This document shows, piece after piece, positions 35,250 through 46,380 of a stretch of DNA of 64,000 nt. The notes below the pieces were generated by a model. The model was not told the origin of the DNA. It saw only the letters and a program-made list of their open reading frames with translations, and searched no databases. The position numbers and the translations under genes are program-made. Source of the stretch: Sambucus nigra (taxonomy: Eukaryota; Streptophyta; Magnoliopsida; Dipsacales; Adoxaceae). The DNA lies in assembly GCA_949130495.1 (NCBI GenBank), contig OX422215.1, positions 525,681,755-525,745,754 on the forward strand, written 5' to 3'. Every line of letters begins with the position of its first letter. Positions within the stretch are counted from its first letter, which is position 1.

Positions 35250-36792
35250 AGAAAGGAGAGACTGCAAAAGAGGTAAAATCCATCGTCCTCAAAGAGGACG
35301 AACCAAAAAAACCGTCCAGGTCGGTAAAGCCTTAAAAATGAAAATCAAGGAAGAACTGATGTACTTCTTGAGGAAGAGGCAGCGTGTCTTCGCTTGGAGC
35401 CACACAGATATGGATGGCATCAATCCTGAGGTTATGTGCCACAAACTCAATGTAACTAAGTATGATAAGCCAATCAAACAAAGATAAAGAGTTTACTCTA
35501 GGGAGAAGTACGACGTCATCCGAGAAAAAGTCAGAAAGTTGGAAGAGGCTGAGTTTATCAAGGAAGTCATATACCCGGAGTGGCTATCAAACGAATTCAT
35601 TGTGCCCAAAGCCAATGGAAAATGAAGGATGTGCGTAGATTTTATCGACCTGAACAAGTCTTGCCCAAAAAATAGCCATCCCTTACCTCAAATCGATCAG
35701 ATGGTAGATGCCACTACAGGGCATGAGCTCATGAGCTTCACAGATGCGTATTCAGGCTATAATTAGATATTCATGGATCCTGAAGACTCAGAGAAGATAA
35801 CCTTCATAACTGATAAGGGGACGTATTGCTACAAGGTTATGCCCTTCGAATTGAAAAATACGGGGGCAAAGTATCAACGTCTTATGAATAAGATGTTTGA
35901 AGATCAAATAGGCAAGACTATGGAGGTGTATGTGGAAGATATGTTGACAACGAGCTTAAAGGCCTGCACTCACATGACAGACCTAGAAAAGACCTTCGAT
36001 ACCATGGACTTGTACAAAATGAAACTCAATCCCATGAAGTGTGTCTTCGGGGTAGGAGCCGGGAAATTTCTTGGATTCATTGTCAATCAGAGGGGAATAG
36101 AGGCGAACCCTGAGAAAATTAAGGCTTTTCTCAATATAAAGACATTGAGAAATATCAAGGACGTGCAGAGGCTCACTGGGAGAGTAGCTTCACTCAAAAG
36201 ATTTATTTCTAGAGTGCCGGAAAAGTGTCTTCCGTTATTTAAGGTTCTTAGAAAGGCCTTTGAATGGGACAAAGAGTGTGAGGAGGCTTTTAACCAACTC
36301 AAGTCTTACCTCGGATCTCCCTTGCTCCTATCTGGACCCATAGTGGGGGAGAAGTTGTATGTTTATCTAGCAGTCTCTGAGTCAGCTATAAGTGCAGCAA
36401 TAGTACAAGAATATGTTGGGGTCCAAAGGCCTGTATACTTTAATAGTAAGGCCCTTCAAGGGTCTAAAAAAAATTATCCTCGGATGTAAAAGTTGGCCTA
36501 CGCCTTGATACATGCTTCTAGGAAGATGAAGCCTTACTTTCAAGCCCATTCTATGGTCATCCTCACTGACTCCCCACTAAGACAGGTCCTCCATAAACCC
36601 GAGAAGTCGGGTAGATTAATAACGTGGGCCATTGAGTTGGGAGAGTATGACCTTACTTACCAACCCAGGGTGGCCATTAAAGGGCAGGCATTTATAGATT
36701 TTGTTGTTGAGTTCACATGGGAAGAGGCCGAGGTTGAGAATAACCTAGAGATTGTAGAGGGATCAAATAGCAACGTCTTCCAAAACCCATAA
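35250..36792 (+). pseudogene. E reverse transcriptase and first RNase H, active site lost
   Basis: RT motifs in order: EFIKEVIYPEWLSNEFIVPKANGK, here interrupted by TGA (expected Trp); MCVDFIDLNKSCPK; FTDAYSGYN with TAG; VMPF; then YVEDML. The catalytic YVDD is YVED (Glu codon at 35935-35937), which should abolish polymerisation. The first RNase H (LYVYLAVSE) lacks the catalytic Asp, as is common in Tat. Other stops lie near 35485, 35765 and 36487. Confidence 0.85.
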
Positions 36793-37260
36793 GAGGTTAT
36801 ATCTAATAGAGCCAGAAGCGAAATAGCTGAGAATGAGGAAGATCGGTACCTCTTCAAGCAAGGAATCATGTTAGAAGGGAGCTTCTCATTAGATAAAGAT
36901 ATGTGGAATCTCTTTATTGACGGGTCTTCTTGTGAAAGTGTAAGCGATGCAGGGATGATACTCTCAGCCTCGGATGGTACCAACGTTGAATATCCCTTTA
37001 GGTTTAACTTCAGGGCATCAAACAACGAGTCAGAATATGAGGCCATGATAGCAGGCCTCTCCTTGTCAAAGACCCTTACGGCAAGACGACTCCTACTTCA
37101 CAGTGACTCAAGGTTGGTTGTTAACCAAGTGTTAAGGGTTTATGAGGCCAAGGATGAAAGGATTGCCAAATACCTAAAGAGGGTAAGAGTGATATTAGAA
37201 GGCCTCAAAGAGGTAAAGATGAAGAGAATACCTCAGTAAAATAATAGCTACGCAGATGCA
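36793..37260 (+). pseudogene. E second (archaeal-type) RNase H
   Basis: The open stretch 36868-37239 has FIDGSS (D18), NNESEYEAMIAGL (E56) and LHSDSRLVVNQV (D80), with a final SYADAL just after a TAA. This is the extra RNase H acquired by the Tat lineage, and its catalytic residues remain although the frame is cut on both sides. In Tat elements it is thought to supply the activity missing from the upstream RNase H. Confidence 0.85.
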
Positions 37261-38500
37261 CTAGTAAGGTTGGCTTCAACAATAAGGACAGACATCAGAA
37301 GGACAGTTCCAATCAAGATCTTGCCCAAAGTGACCATTAAAGAAGAAGAGGTTAGTAACCCTTGCCTCAATTTGAACCCAGGGGGCTCATGGATGGAACC
37401 CCTTATCAGATACATCAGAGAGGGAGAGATGCCGGGATCAAAGATAGAGAGGAGGAAACTGAGGTATAGAGCTGCAATGTTCTCAATAATAGGAGATGTA
37501 CTATATAAAAAGGGATTTCTATTACCCCTCCTCAGATGTGTGCATCCCACAGAGGTCCCCCTCATCCTGTAAGAGGTACATGAGGGTTCTTGGTCCAGTC
37601 AGATAGGAGGAAGATCTTTGGCCAAAAGGATTATCACGCAAGGATACTAGTGGCCAGCCTTGGCAAAGGATGCTGCAGCATATGTGAATAGGTGTGATAA
37701 ATGCCAAAGATTCTCTACTATCCCCCATCAACCACACCAGCCTATGACATCATTAAGTTCTCCTTGTCCATTCGTAGTATGGGTAATTGACTTGGTAAGT
37801 CCCTTACTAAGAGCTGTGAACAACTACAGGTTTTTGGTAGTTACCATTGACTACTTCTACAAATGGGTAGAGGCCGAGCCGATGATCATGATTACGGAGC
37901 TAAAGACCTTTCAATTCATCTGGAAGAGCATCATATGCAGACATGGCCTTTCAAACACCCTCACCTCAAATAAAGGAACCCTATTCGAGAATTCTTCCTT
38001 GGAAAAATATTACGAAAAAGTTGGGATCAAGAAATTTTTCTCTTCACCGGGTCGGCCTCAGGCAAATGGTCAGACCAAAGTCTATGGGATTACAGAACGG
38101 CTAGGACACCAACGGGGGAAACCACATTTATGTTAGCGCATGGCTTAGAAGCTATCATACCAACCGAGGTAGGTATCCCCACTCATAGGGTTCAGACCTA
38201 TGACCCTGAGAAGAATGGGAGGAGAGAAGACTTAACCTAGATATGATTGAAGAGATAAGGTAAGATGCAGAGATCATACATGAAACCTACCAATAGAGAA
38301 CAACAAAGTTCTACAATTAAAGGGTGAAATCAAGACCCATAGCCGTGGGAGACCTGGTGTTGAAGAATACGTTGCAGAAAGCAAACAAACTTTACCCAAA
38401 TTGGCATGGCCCTTACAAGGTGATCGAAGAAGTTATACCTGGGACCTACATGTTGGAAAACCTTGAGGGGGGAACTTTTTTTCAATCCATGGAATGCTAA
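37261..38500 (+). pseudogene. E integrase, two catalytic residues lost
   Basis: The zinc-domain remnant is EVHEG and CDKCQ. In the core (37660-38136) D44 of WVIDLVSP is kept. The second acid is Asn (TSNKGTLF, codon 37969-37971) and the third is Lys (QANGQTK, codon 38077-38079). The C-terminal WHGPYKVIEEV and GTYMLENL lie near 38400-38460 in a shifted frame. Stops lie at about 37570 and 37650. Confidence 0.85.
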
Positions 38501-38608
38501 TCATTTGAAAAAATATTACATATGATGTTGCAATGATTCCTATGTAAATGTGTCAACTTATGAGGAGATTATTAATGAGAAGATTAGTTCCCGTGTCAAC
38601 TCTTGGTT
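38501..38608 (+). other. E post-pol spacer
   Basis: Non-coding; leads into the tandem array. Confidence 0.5.
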
Positions 38609-38921
38609 CATTAATTTGGTAAATATATTATGTGGATAACATCTTAGTATATTACCTCAGACCTTGAACATCATTAATTTGGTGAATATATTATGAGGAT
38701 AACATCTTAGTTGATGACCTCAGACCTTAAACATCATAATTTGGTGACATGGTCTGAGGAGAACATCACACTTGGATGACCTTAGACCTTGAACATCATT
38801 AATTTGGTGAATATATGATGAGGATAACATCTTAGTTGATGACTTCAGACCATAAACATCATAATTTAGTGATAAGGTCTGAGGTAAGACATCATACTCA
38901 GATGACCTCAGACCTTAGACA
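38609..38921. repeat. Five-copy 62-63-bp tandem array in E
   Basis: Units start at 38609, 38672, 38735, 38797 and 38860. Each begins CATTAATTTGGTGAA or CATAATTTGGTGA and ends CTCAGACCTTRAA. Copies 2 and 4 resemble each other, as do 3 and 5, so a ~125-bp higher-order unit is forming. Tandem repeats in the 3' untranslated part are known in Tat/Ogre elements and can seed satellites. Confidence 0.9.
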
Positions 38922-39172
38922 ATGTTATAAGGCTCACGAAGACACCGTTATATTGAGACTTCAGGCCTTAACATAAACACATTGCATGACATAGAAAACC
39001 ATTCAAAGAACATTCAACAACTAAGAAATAAAACCCTCTTAGGAGGTTGATATATCATAAATTTAAGAATCACAAGCCATAAGGTAACAAAATTTATCAT
39101 CAGAGGTTACAGATTGAAACGAAAATTAAAAATTACAAAAGCTTCACAAAGTGGATTCAAGTGTCTGCAGTC
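38922..39172 (+). other. E spacer between tandem array and antisense ORF
   Basis: No coding signal on either strand. Confidence 0.5.
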
Positions 39173-39510
39173 TCAGGGTTCTTTTCCATTCCCCCATCTC
39201 CCTAGAAGAGGTTGGTCACTTCTACCCCCATCATCCTGAGGACCAACGTCTTTAGTCCTAGTATTGTCTTGGGGAGTAGTCTCGGCAGGTGCGACACCAC
39301 CTTCCTCCTCTAACTCTTGCAAGGCCTGAGCAAACCGATAATTTGCGTAACCCAGACCAATGAAGTCAGAGGCTGACAGGCTCCCTGACTCTTTCTCCTT
39401 CATTGCAGCCCATTTTCTAGTGGTCTTAACCCCTCTTTCGTGGTACTCGAAGCCGAATCTGACGAATTCATCAGAGACCTTGTAGTCCTCCAGGATCTTC
39501 TCTGAGGCAT
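39173..39510 (-). pseudogene. E antisense extra ORF, C-terminal part
   Basis: On the minus strand this reads EKILEDYKVSDEFVRFGFEY, HERGVKTTRKW and DFIGLGYANYRFAQALQELE, then an acidic tail and a stop at about 39173. It continues the frame that stops at the F insertion on the other side (50131): ...VKAALEDA joins here across the GGCAT duplication. Conservation of this frame over a 10.6-kb insertion is good evidence that it was a real protein before F landed. Confidence 0.82.
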
Positions 39511-39603
39511 TATAACACCCCGTATTTTTGTACATTTAATATTTAATTAATTCATGAATTTTAAATTACTTGTGTATTGTAATTTTAATTGAATTAATTA
39601 TGG

Positions 39604-39604
<1 letters not shown>

Positions 39605-39684
<80 letters not shown>
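39605..39684. repeat. (TA)n microsatellite
   Basis: About 80 bp of TA repeats; the same site in the 3' LTR (46476-46490) is only about 14 bp, so this one expanded after insertion. Confidence 0.95.
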
Positions 39685-39686
<2 letters not shown>

Positions 39687-40196
39687 AATATTAATCGGCG
39701 AGTGAATGGTTAATGTTTAGGGAAATTAATTTACTAAATGAATAGTAATAATTTAATTACGTCATTTCGAGTATTAATGACGAGGTATACACTTGTCCCA
39801 GCCGGGAGTCGATATAGACTAAATTGGGTGTGAGATAAGGATTTTTATAAATTCATTCGGATGCCAATTCTGAGTGCGCGGTTGAGTCCGGATGGATCGA
39901 GATAGTCAGAAAAGAGTACCCGGGGGTAATAATTGGGTCTCGGGGTATTTTTGGGCATAACCGGGCCCACACGGGGTGAGTTGGGCCACTTTAATTAAGC
40001 CCATTAGGTGAAAAACGGGATTGAGGGTTTTTAACCTAGTTGGGAGATTTAGAAATGGCAGCCAACCTAACTCTAAACCTAGGGTTTTAAAGGGGATTTG
40101 GGGGAGAACAAATCAATAGCAAATTAGAGGTTATTGGAGCCAAATTAAGGGACATCAACAACGGATCAGACACTACGAACACTTACAGGCAAGTGG

Positions 40197-40204
40197 TTAA
40201 CTGT
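40197..40204 (+). promoter_or_regulatory. GC-type 5' splice-site candidate in F 5' LTR
   Basis: ACAG|GCAAGTGGTTAA follows a gene-like leader with telobox-like motifs. It is paired by position with ATTCCAG|ATG at 44151-44160, predicting an intron of about 3.96 kb that removes most of the LTR, PBS and leader. The same motif is at 46993-47000 in the 3' LTR. Confidence 0.5.
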
Positions 40205-40644
40205 TGTGATTTCTAAAAGATTGATAATCAATTCATATCATAGTGATGTATGTATGAAAATTCGTTTTGGGTGTGTCACCAAAATCTAAATTGGGTTTTT
40301 GTAAATTTATATACCTTAATGAGATTAAGGGGGAGATTAATCGTGTTTATGATTCTAGAATGTAGAGAACTGAATCAGATGTTAAAATCAATAAGATTAG
40401 AGGGTTAATTACTGATAAAATGAATGAAATTCGTATTGGGGATTGAAAACCCGGATAATACCCAATTCGGGAAAAAGTAGGAAATCTTAAGATTTAATTC
40501 CAGATTGATGTTCTATAAGGTGCTTTGATCCTATTCTTATGTAGAAATAGGGTTGATTGGGCTTGGGTTAGTCCAGGGGAAAGAATGAAAGTTGGTGGTT
40601 TTCGTTAATGGTGGAACTGCCTGTTGGAGAAGACGAAGTCAGGG

Positions 40645-40683
40645 ACGATCGATCGATCGACCCAGGGGTTCGATCGATCGATG
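40645..40683. repeat. GATCGATC palindrome pair in F LTR
   Basis: GATCGATCGATCGAC and CGATCGATCGATG face each other across CCAGGGGTT. The same arrangement is at 47451-47489 and, in element C, at 22021-22060 and 26011-26047. Confidence 0.85.
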
Positions 40684-40969
40684 ATTCGGAATTCTAGGCA
40701 ATTCGCCCAGTTTGTATATAAGGGGAAAATTAATTAAATTTAACTCCCAAACATTTATTTAGTGATAAATAAATATGAAACAAATATTCCTAGCAATTAT
40801 GGGAGAAAGTAATTGGGACTAGGATGAATTTATTTGGGGCATTAAATGGATGAATTTAAGAGACTTTATTCCAAAATAGTGAGGTACGGATCAAGTGAGT
40901 GAATCAGGGTATATTGTTCATGCGACCCCAAGGTAGTGAATTAAGTTTAGAAATAAACTAAATTATTTT

Positions 40970-41702
40970 GAGTCGGGATATAGACTCGGGGAATATTTAA
41001 TTATGGACCAAGTGGGCGAGTCCGGGCATGTTGGTAATTATAGGTAAATATAATTGGGAAAATTATGGAAATAAATGTGTGACACATTGTGGGCGAAAAA
41101 TGTGGGAAAGAAATTATGAGATGTAAATTGGACCAAGTGAGCGAGTCCGGGTATGTTGGTTAAGTGACATCAAGGCATTAAATTAATTATCGAGAGAAAG
41201 TGATTAGTTTGGAGTCGGAACATTGACTCGGGAAATGTTGAGGTACGGGCCAAGTGAGAGAGTCCGGGGATAATGGTTGGGTAACACCAAGTTATTAAAT
41301 TAATAAATGCGTTAATTAATTTAATAAGAGTCGGATTGTAGACTTGGGTAATATTAAATTAATAAGAGTGATAATTAATTTAATAAGAGTCGGATTGTAG
41401 ACTCGGGTAGTATTAAATTAATAAGTGTATTAATTAATTAATTTAGAGTCGGTTTGTAGACTCGGGTAGAATTAAATTAACAAGGGTGTTAATTAATTTA
41501 ATTAAAGTCGATTTATAGACTCGGGTATGATTAAATTAATGGGTGGGATAATTTGTTTAATCAGAATCGGATTGTAGACTCATGAAGGTTACTTATTAAT
41601 TAATGTGATAATTAATTATATTAGAGTCGGACCATAGACTCGGGAAAAGGATAAGTTATTAAGTGAGAAAATTAATTACATTGAGTCAGGCCACAGACTC
41701 AG
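40970..41702. repeat. ~60-bp array with GAGTC...GACTC inverted motif
   Basis: Units carry GAGTCGGATTGTAGACTCGGG-like cores followed by AT-rich TTAAATTAATAAG. Regular copies start near 41327, 41387, 41446, 41505, 41564, 41623 and 41682, with two more diverged upstream (40970 and 41212). The GAGTC/GACTC arms could pair in single strands. The same array is in the 3' LTR (about 47777-48505). Confidence 0.85.
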
Positions 41703-41780
41703 GAAATTACAGGCAGTGTATGGGATGTCGAGTACATGGTAAAGTCGGGGTTATTAATATATATATTCGGTGTAGTGATA

Positions 41781-41834
<54 letters not shown>

Positions 41835-41838
<4 letters not shown>

Positions 41839-42022
41839 CAGTCAATGGATCGGGTCTGGACCGGACCCGACCTAAATTAACGGATCTGAGCAAATTTTAT
41901 AGACCCGATTATCCGATTACCCGATTAGTTAATGGATCGGATCTGGATATACATGACTCCGATCCGATAAGGACCCAACCCGAATGTGTATATATATAAT
42001 ATAATAAATATATATTTATATA

Positions 42023-42061
<39 letters not shown>

Positions 42062-42190
42062 AGTTTTTATATAAAACTGTTTTTATATATAAATATATAA
42101 CTTATATATATTTATATATATATATATAAACAGTTTTATTTTATATAAAAACTGTTTTTAAATAAAACTATTTTTTATATAAATATAACT

Positions 42191-42221
<31 letters not shown>

Positions 42222-42458
42222 AGTTTTTATATAAAACTGTTTTTATATAAATATAAGTTATATTTATATAAAAACAGTTATATATATATATATATATATA
42301 ACCGGGTCGGGTATTCGGGTCGGGTCTCCGGGTCCTTAACGGATCCGGGTCTGGATCCATTTTCTGAGACCCGTCGGGTAATCGGGTAAGACCCGATCCG
42401 TTAAAAATATACCCGGATCGGATCTTGATATACTCAGACCCGACCCGTTTACACCCCT
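41835..42458. mobile_element. hAT-like MITE in a (TA)n tract
   Basis: Absent from the 3' LTR, so it is a clean insertion of about 624 bp. The left end AGGGCAGTCAATGGATCGGG and the inverted right end AGGGGTGTAAACGGGTCGGG match at most sites and extend as subterminal GGGTCTGG and TTAACGGATC. The AGGGGTGTAAACGGG style is widespread among plant hAT-type MITEs. The centre is TA-rich with AAACAGTTTTTATATAAAAC palindromes. An 8-bp duplication cannot be read because the target is (TA)n. Confidence 0.8.
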
Positions 42459-43971
42459 ATATATATATATATATACGTGTATGTATTGTGTGTGACACTA
42501 AATTATAGGCAGTGTACGGGAATTATATGCAGTGTATGGGATTTTGAGTACACGGTAAAACCGGGGTTCATAATATATATATACGGGTAGTGATAGTATA
42601 TATATATGTGTATATATTGTGTATGATAGTAAATATCAGTGACTCGATATTTATTCAATTTAAATACTCTAATGCTATCAAGGGAGGTTGCACGATGTGG
42701 GTGAATCCCCTAGCTTGAGGAGTAGGGCGAGTATATCCCCAGGTCATAGCGTCCGGTACATGGGTGAGGAGATTATCTCACTTTCAGGAAGGAATATGAC
42801 CGCCTCCACTTCGTTTATATTTTGGTCCAAGTTGGTGGGCGATTCTAACTTGGGGAAACTAGGTTTTGTGAGCACACCTAGTGAGATAGCATTCTAGAGG
42901 GAATCATCCGGTGAGGGTATACTCGGAAGGATGGATACACATATAATATATGTGTGGATGTTAGTAAAGGTACGTATAATATGGTAATAAATATTATATG
43001 TAGGTGATAATACACTGTGTGATGTATTTACCTTATATAACTCGGGTTACAGTTATATGAAGTTAATTAATGAGAAATTAATTAAGTTAATCATTGGTGG
43101 AAATAATACAGTGTGTGATGTATGTACTTTATATAACTTGTGACACGGTTATATGCTATTATTTAAGAGGAATTAATTAAGTTAATTGTAAAAAAACTTA
43201 TAATTCAAGAATCATTATACTCGGGTTAGAGTAGTATGGCAAGGGAAGGTTATACCAGAACTAGTTGGACGGGGTAGTACAACTAGGTGGGGTTAAGATA
43301 ACCGTTAGGTGTGCACAATAGTGGAGGGGTGAGAATGTCCACAAGGGAGTGCGACACTAACTTAAATATGAAGCGCATTCATGCATTTTAAATTACTGCA
43401 GTTAATTCACTTGCTAAATATTTTCAAAATATTTTGGGTTCTAACCCTTGCTATAAAACTATTTTCAAAACCTTTTAGGTGTCCAGCCACAGGGACGCCA
43501 AGATTGATATTCTATTCCAGGGACACGGAGCTGTGACACATGTGGATGCTAGCAGGAGTTTGGATTAGACGCATCATTTGTTCATTCCTAGAGTAGGAAT
43601 CTTGTATCAGTCTCAGTTTTATTTAGGGCTTGTAGCCCAGACTTCTCGGTACAGTTTTCGGGTGTAATTCATTCAGGTGTTGAATATTTGTATTGGATTA
43701 TTTAATTGGCGGTCGGTGATTTATTCGGCATGTTGTGTAATTATTATTCTATTTACTTTCATTCAGTTGTGTGAATGGTTTATATTTTAATTCCGCATGT
43801 ATTGTTTTGTTTAATTAAAAAGTTAAAATTGGCACCAGTTTTTGGAATACTAGGTGGTTAGTAAGTTTTAAAAAGTTTTCGATAGTGATGCTAAGGATGA
43901 TCCAACTGGGATTCCTGTTTTAATTTGGTATAGGACTGATCACCCGGTATTTTATTAGGTGGGGTGTCACA

Positions 43972-44157
43972 GATGGTATCAGAGCATCAGGTTCTAGTAT
44001 CCTTAGGATCTGTGCGGCTTTTCACGTTTCGGCTTAGCAATCTTTGATATAGAGCCCTATCATAGGATTGTTGTATTCTCCTACGTATTCGCATATACGT
44101 TCTTCTGCGAAATTTATATTTGAAAGTGAACTCATACCAATTCGGTTCTCATTCCAG
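43972..44157 (+). promoter_or_regulatory. F leader: PBS, conserved leader, acceptor-like site
   Basis: The PBS TGGTATCAGAGC is at 43974-43985. The conserved blocks follow: ATCAGGTTCTAG, ATCCTTAGGATCTG (an 11-nt inverted repeat ATCCTTAGGAT), TATAGAGCCCTAT and AGGATTGTTG. It ends GGTTCTCATTCCAG directly before the gag ATG. Confidence 0.8.
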
Positions 44158-45386
44158 ATGACGCCCAGGAGAGAGAAGCTAGAGCAACAGGGGGAGGTGA
44201 GACGAGGGGGGCTCGTCAGGAGTAAGAGTTATGGCAGCAACTGCCAAAGATAATTTTGGCAGCACAGGTAACCGAAATAATGGTGCGAACGATTGAAACG
44301 ACGGTAGTCGCAAATGACAAGGTACTTTCCACGGGATCCGCCACAAGTGTTAGTGGCGTCGGATGTTCAGACTCACGCTGGGTCGTTGGGGTGCAAATAA
44401 GAAAGAGAAGTTATTTTTAGTGGGAACCCACCAGAGTTGCGAGGAGGTTCAGGTGTAGTACTAGCGTGCCATGGAAGAGAGGTATCCAACGTCACCTACG
44501 CATGGGAGATTTCTATGGGGTGCAAAAATAAATGCTAACCACTTTTAGTTAGTGGGAGCGGCGCTACAGTGGTGGGGGTCGATCACCATAGTTGAGGAAA
44601 GGGACACACTAGCTACTGAAGAGTTTTGGGTGCGGTTCGATCGCAAGTATTTTGCCTTTAGCGGTTGAGACAGAAATGAGGAGAAAATTTTATGAGGAGA
44701 CTCAAAGAGAGACCGTTCAGTGGTCGATTACGAGGAAGATTTCACTCGTTGGCAAATTTTGTACCCGATGAGGTAAGCGAAGAAAAGAGAAAGAAAGCAA
44801 AGTTTATGGATGGGTTAGTCTGGAGAATTAGAAAACATTTAATTGATAATTTCGCATTAGTAGATTATACTGATGTCATTATCGCAACACTCCAGCACTA
44901 TCGGGAATATCGCTTCCACGCGAAAGAAAGCGAGAAGGGAGTGGGGATTAACCAGTCGGATGAGGCAGAAGGGAACAATACCAGTGGGGTATCCCAGCAG
45001 CAGACTGGGGGAGATTAGGGGGAAGGATTTCCGGCAAGGAAATCATGCCAAACGATCTATAACTGGAGGCTATTGGCGGGATGGCCAGTAATTCCAACAA
45101 GGTTGGCATGGAAGGGATTAGTGGCAGGGTGAACATATTAGAAAGTGTTTTCGTTTGTGGGAAAAGTGAGACACATGAAGAGATATTGCCTTAAGCGAGG
45201 TAGGGGTAAACTACAGGACGAGGTCCTGGATGTACAACCACTAAAGCAAGTCACAGGTGCAGTCGGGCAGGGAGAAGCTGCTCCGGAAATCGAGAACCAG
45301 CCGTTGCAGCTGGAGTACAGAAGTAATTATTTTACCCTAGGGGCATGGGGTATATTGTTGAGTGACAAAGAGGATGTCACAGTATA
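44158..45386 (+). pseudogene. F gag (heavily decayed)
   Basis: Starts MTPRREKLEQQGEVRRG at 44158. Despite frequent shifts, pieces of B-like gag are visible: ALQWWGS near 44565, ATEEFWVRFDRKYF near 44610-44655, ANFVPDEVSEEKRKKAKFMD and GLVWRIRKHL at 44750-44840. A knuckle remnant (GKVRHMKRYC, near 45160-45190) has lost its first two Cys, seemingly through an indel. The final piece (QPLKQVTGAV...) looks like the pre-protease linker. No protease follows. Confidence 0.75.
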
Positions 45387-46019
45387 AGACTTATTTTCAC
45401 TAGAGTTCGCAGGTGAGTCAAACATAGTGGGTGCGTTGGCGGTAGCAGCCATAGCATGTGGGTAAACTTTTCGTAGGGTAGCAGAGTTCTTTAGTGTTCT
45501 TCATGGGAGAGTGAAGGTGTACACTGAGTGATTGGTTGAATTATGTGAGGAATCACTACTTTCGAGAATTATGGGAGTAGGGTTGATAATACTTTTTAAA
45601 CATCGGCTGGATAGCGATGGAATTTAACTATTGTGGATAGTGGAATTAAATTTTGGTGTCCGCGACACCAGGGTATGGTTGGTACTAGGTATCACCGTAG
45701 AGGGCGTATAGCCTATATATATGTGGATATATATGTTGTATTGCGTGGTGCGATGGCACATAGTGAGGTTTTTTGTTCTCACATTTTATACCGGTAAGTG
45801 CGGATGTTTACTGAAGTGAATCAGGGTGGTTAAATTAATTTTTGAGCAAAGAGAGATAGCTCGGGGTTTATTTTGCGCAAGGACTAGGGGTAGTAAGGGC
45901 TCGATATTATGTTGTCTTTGGTAGCATAAGGGTAAGCGTATATTCTTTGGTGTTGAGAGATAAGTATTTATGGGGAGATAGTTGGACGTAGCATGGGTTG
46001 AGTACCCGGGCAGTAATTA

Positions 46020-46067
<48 letters not shown>

Positions 46068-46367
46068 TGACTACGTGTTCGAAGTTATATTACGTGTTAC
46101 GACTAGCATAGTCGGGTCACTTTCGTGCGGTAGAGCGCGGAGATAGGGAGTATGGGCACCCGGGTTAATTAAGACAAAATTTTGTGCGGTTAAGCACGGG
46201 TATAGGGTGTATGGGCGCCCTGGTTAATTTTAAATGCATACTTGTGTAACGTATGGTTAGAAGCGGATGGGATAGATATAACGGGCTTGGGGGCACATGA
46301 CTAGTGAGAAAGATGTGAATATCGGAACACTAGGATTATCTTAATTTCGAGGGCGAAATTCCTTTTT
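45387..46367 (+). other. F interior after gag, non-coding
   Basis: About 1 kb with no RT, RNase H or integrase motif. A (TA)n tract lies at 46027-46062. Two GTGCGGT.AAGC-G-G-GGGTATGGGC-like repeats lie at about 46116-46160 and 46183-46220. Confidence 0.6.
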
Positions 46368-46380
46368 AATGGGGGGAGTA
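46368..46380 (+). promoter_or_regulatory. Polypurine tract of F
   Basis: AATGGGGGGAGTA directly precedes the LTR start TGTAACACCCC at 46381. Confidence 0.88.

Larger units (their letters stand above)
39511..43971 (+). mobile_element. 5' LTR of F
   Basis: The first two bases read TA instead of TG. Landmarks: (TA)n 39605-39684, TGGGCC 39982-39987, AGCCCA 39998-40003, telobox-like AGGGTTT 40024 and 40081, ACAG|GCAAGTGG at 40195-40206, GATCGATC palindrome pair 40645-40683, ~60-bp array 40970-41702, MITE 41835-42458, a ~200-bp block shared with H near 42670-42870, hairpin 43478-43499. No host gene is evident. Confidence 0.9.

Noticed and set aside
37660..38136. Possibility that E integrase is still active
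   Set aside because: Two of the three catalytic acids are replaced (Asn and Lys) and stops flank the core.
41736..41999. Open frames rich in Tyr-Ile repeats (also near 48600 and 60930)
   Set aside because: Translations of (TA)n microsatellites.
42688..42897. Open frame of about 69 codons, also at 48856-49056, apparently conserved
   Set aside because: The two copies are the two LTRs of F, so identity is expected. The homologous block in H breaks the frame. It has no ATG at the first codon and no known family.
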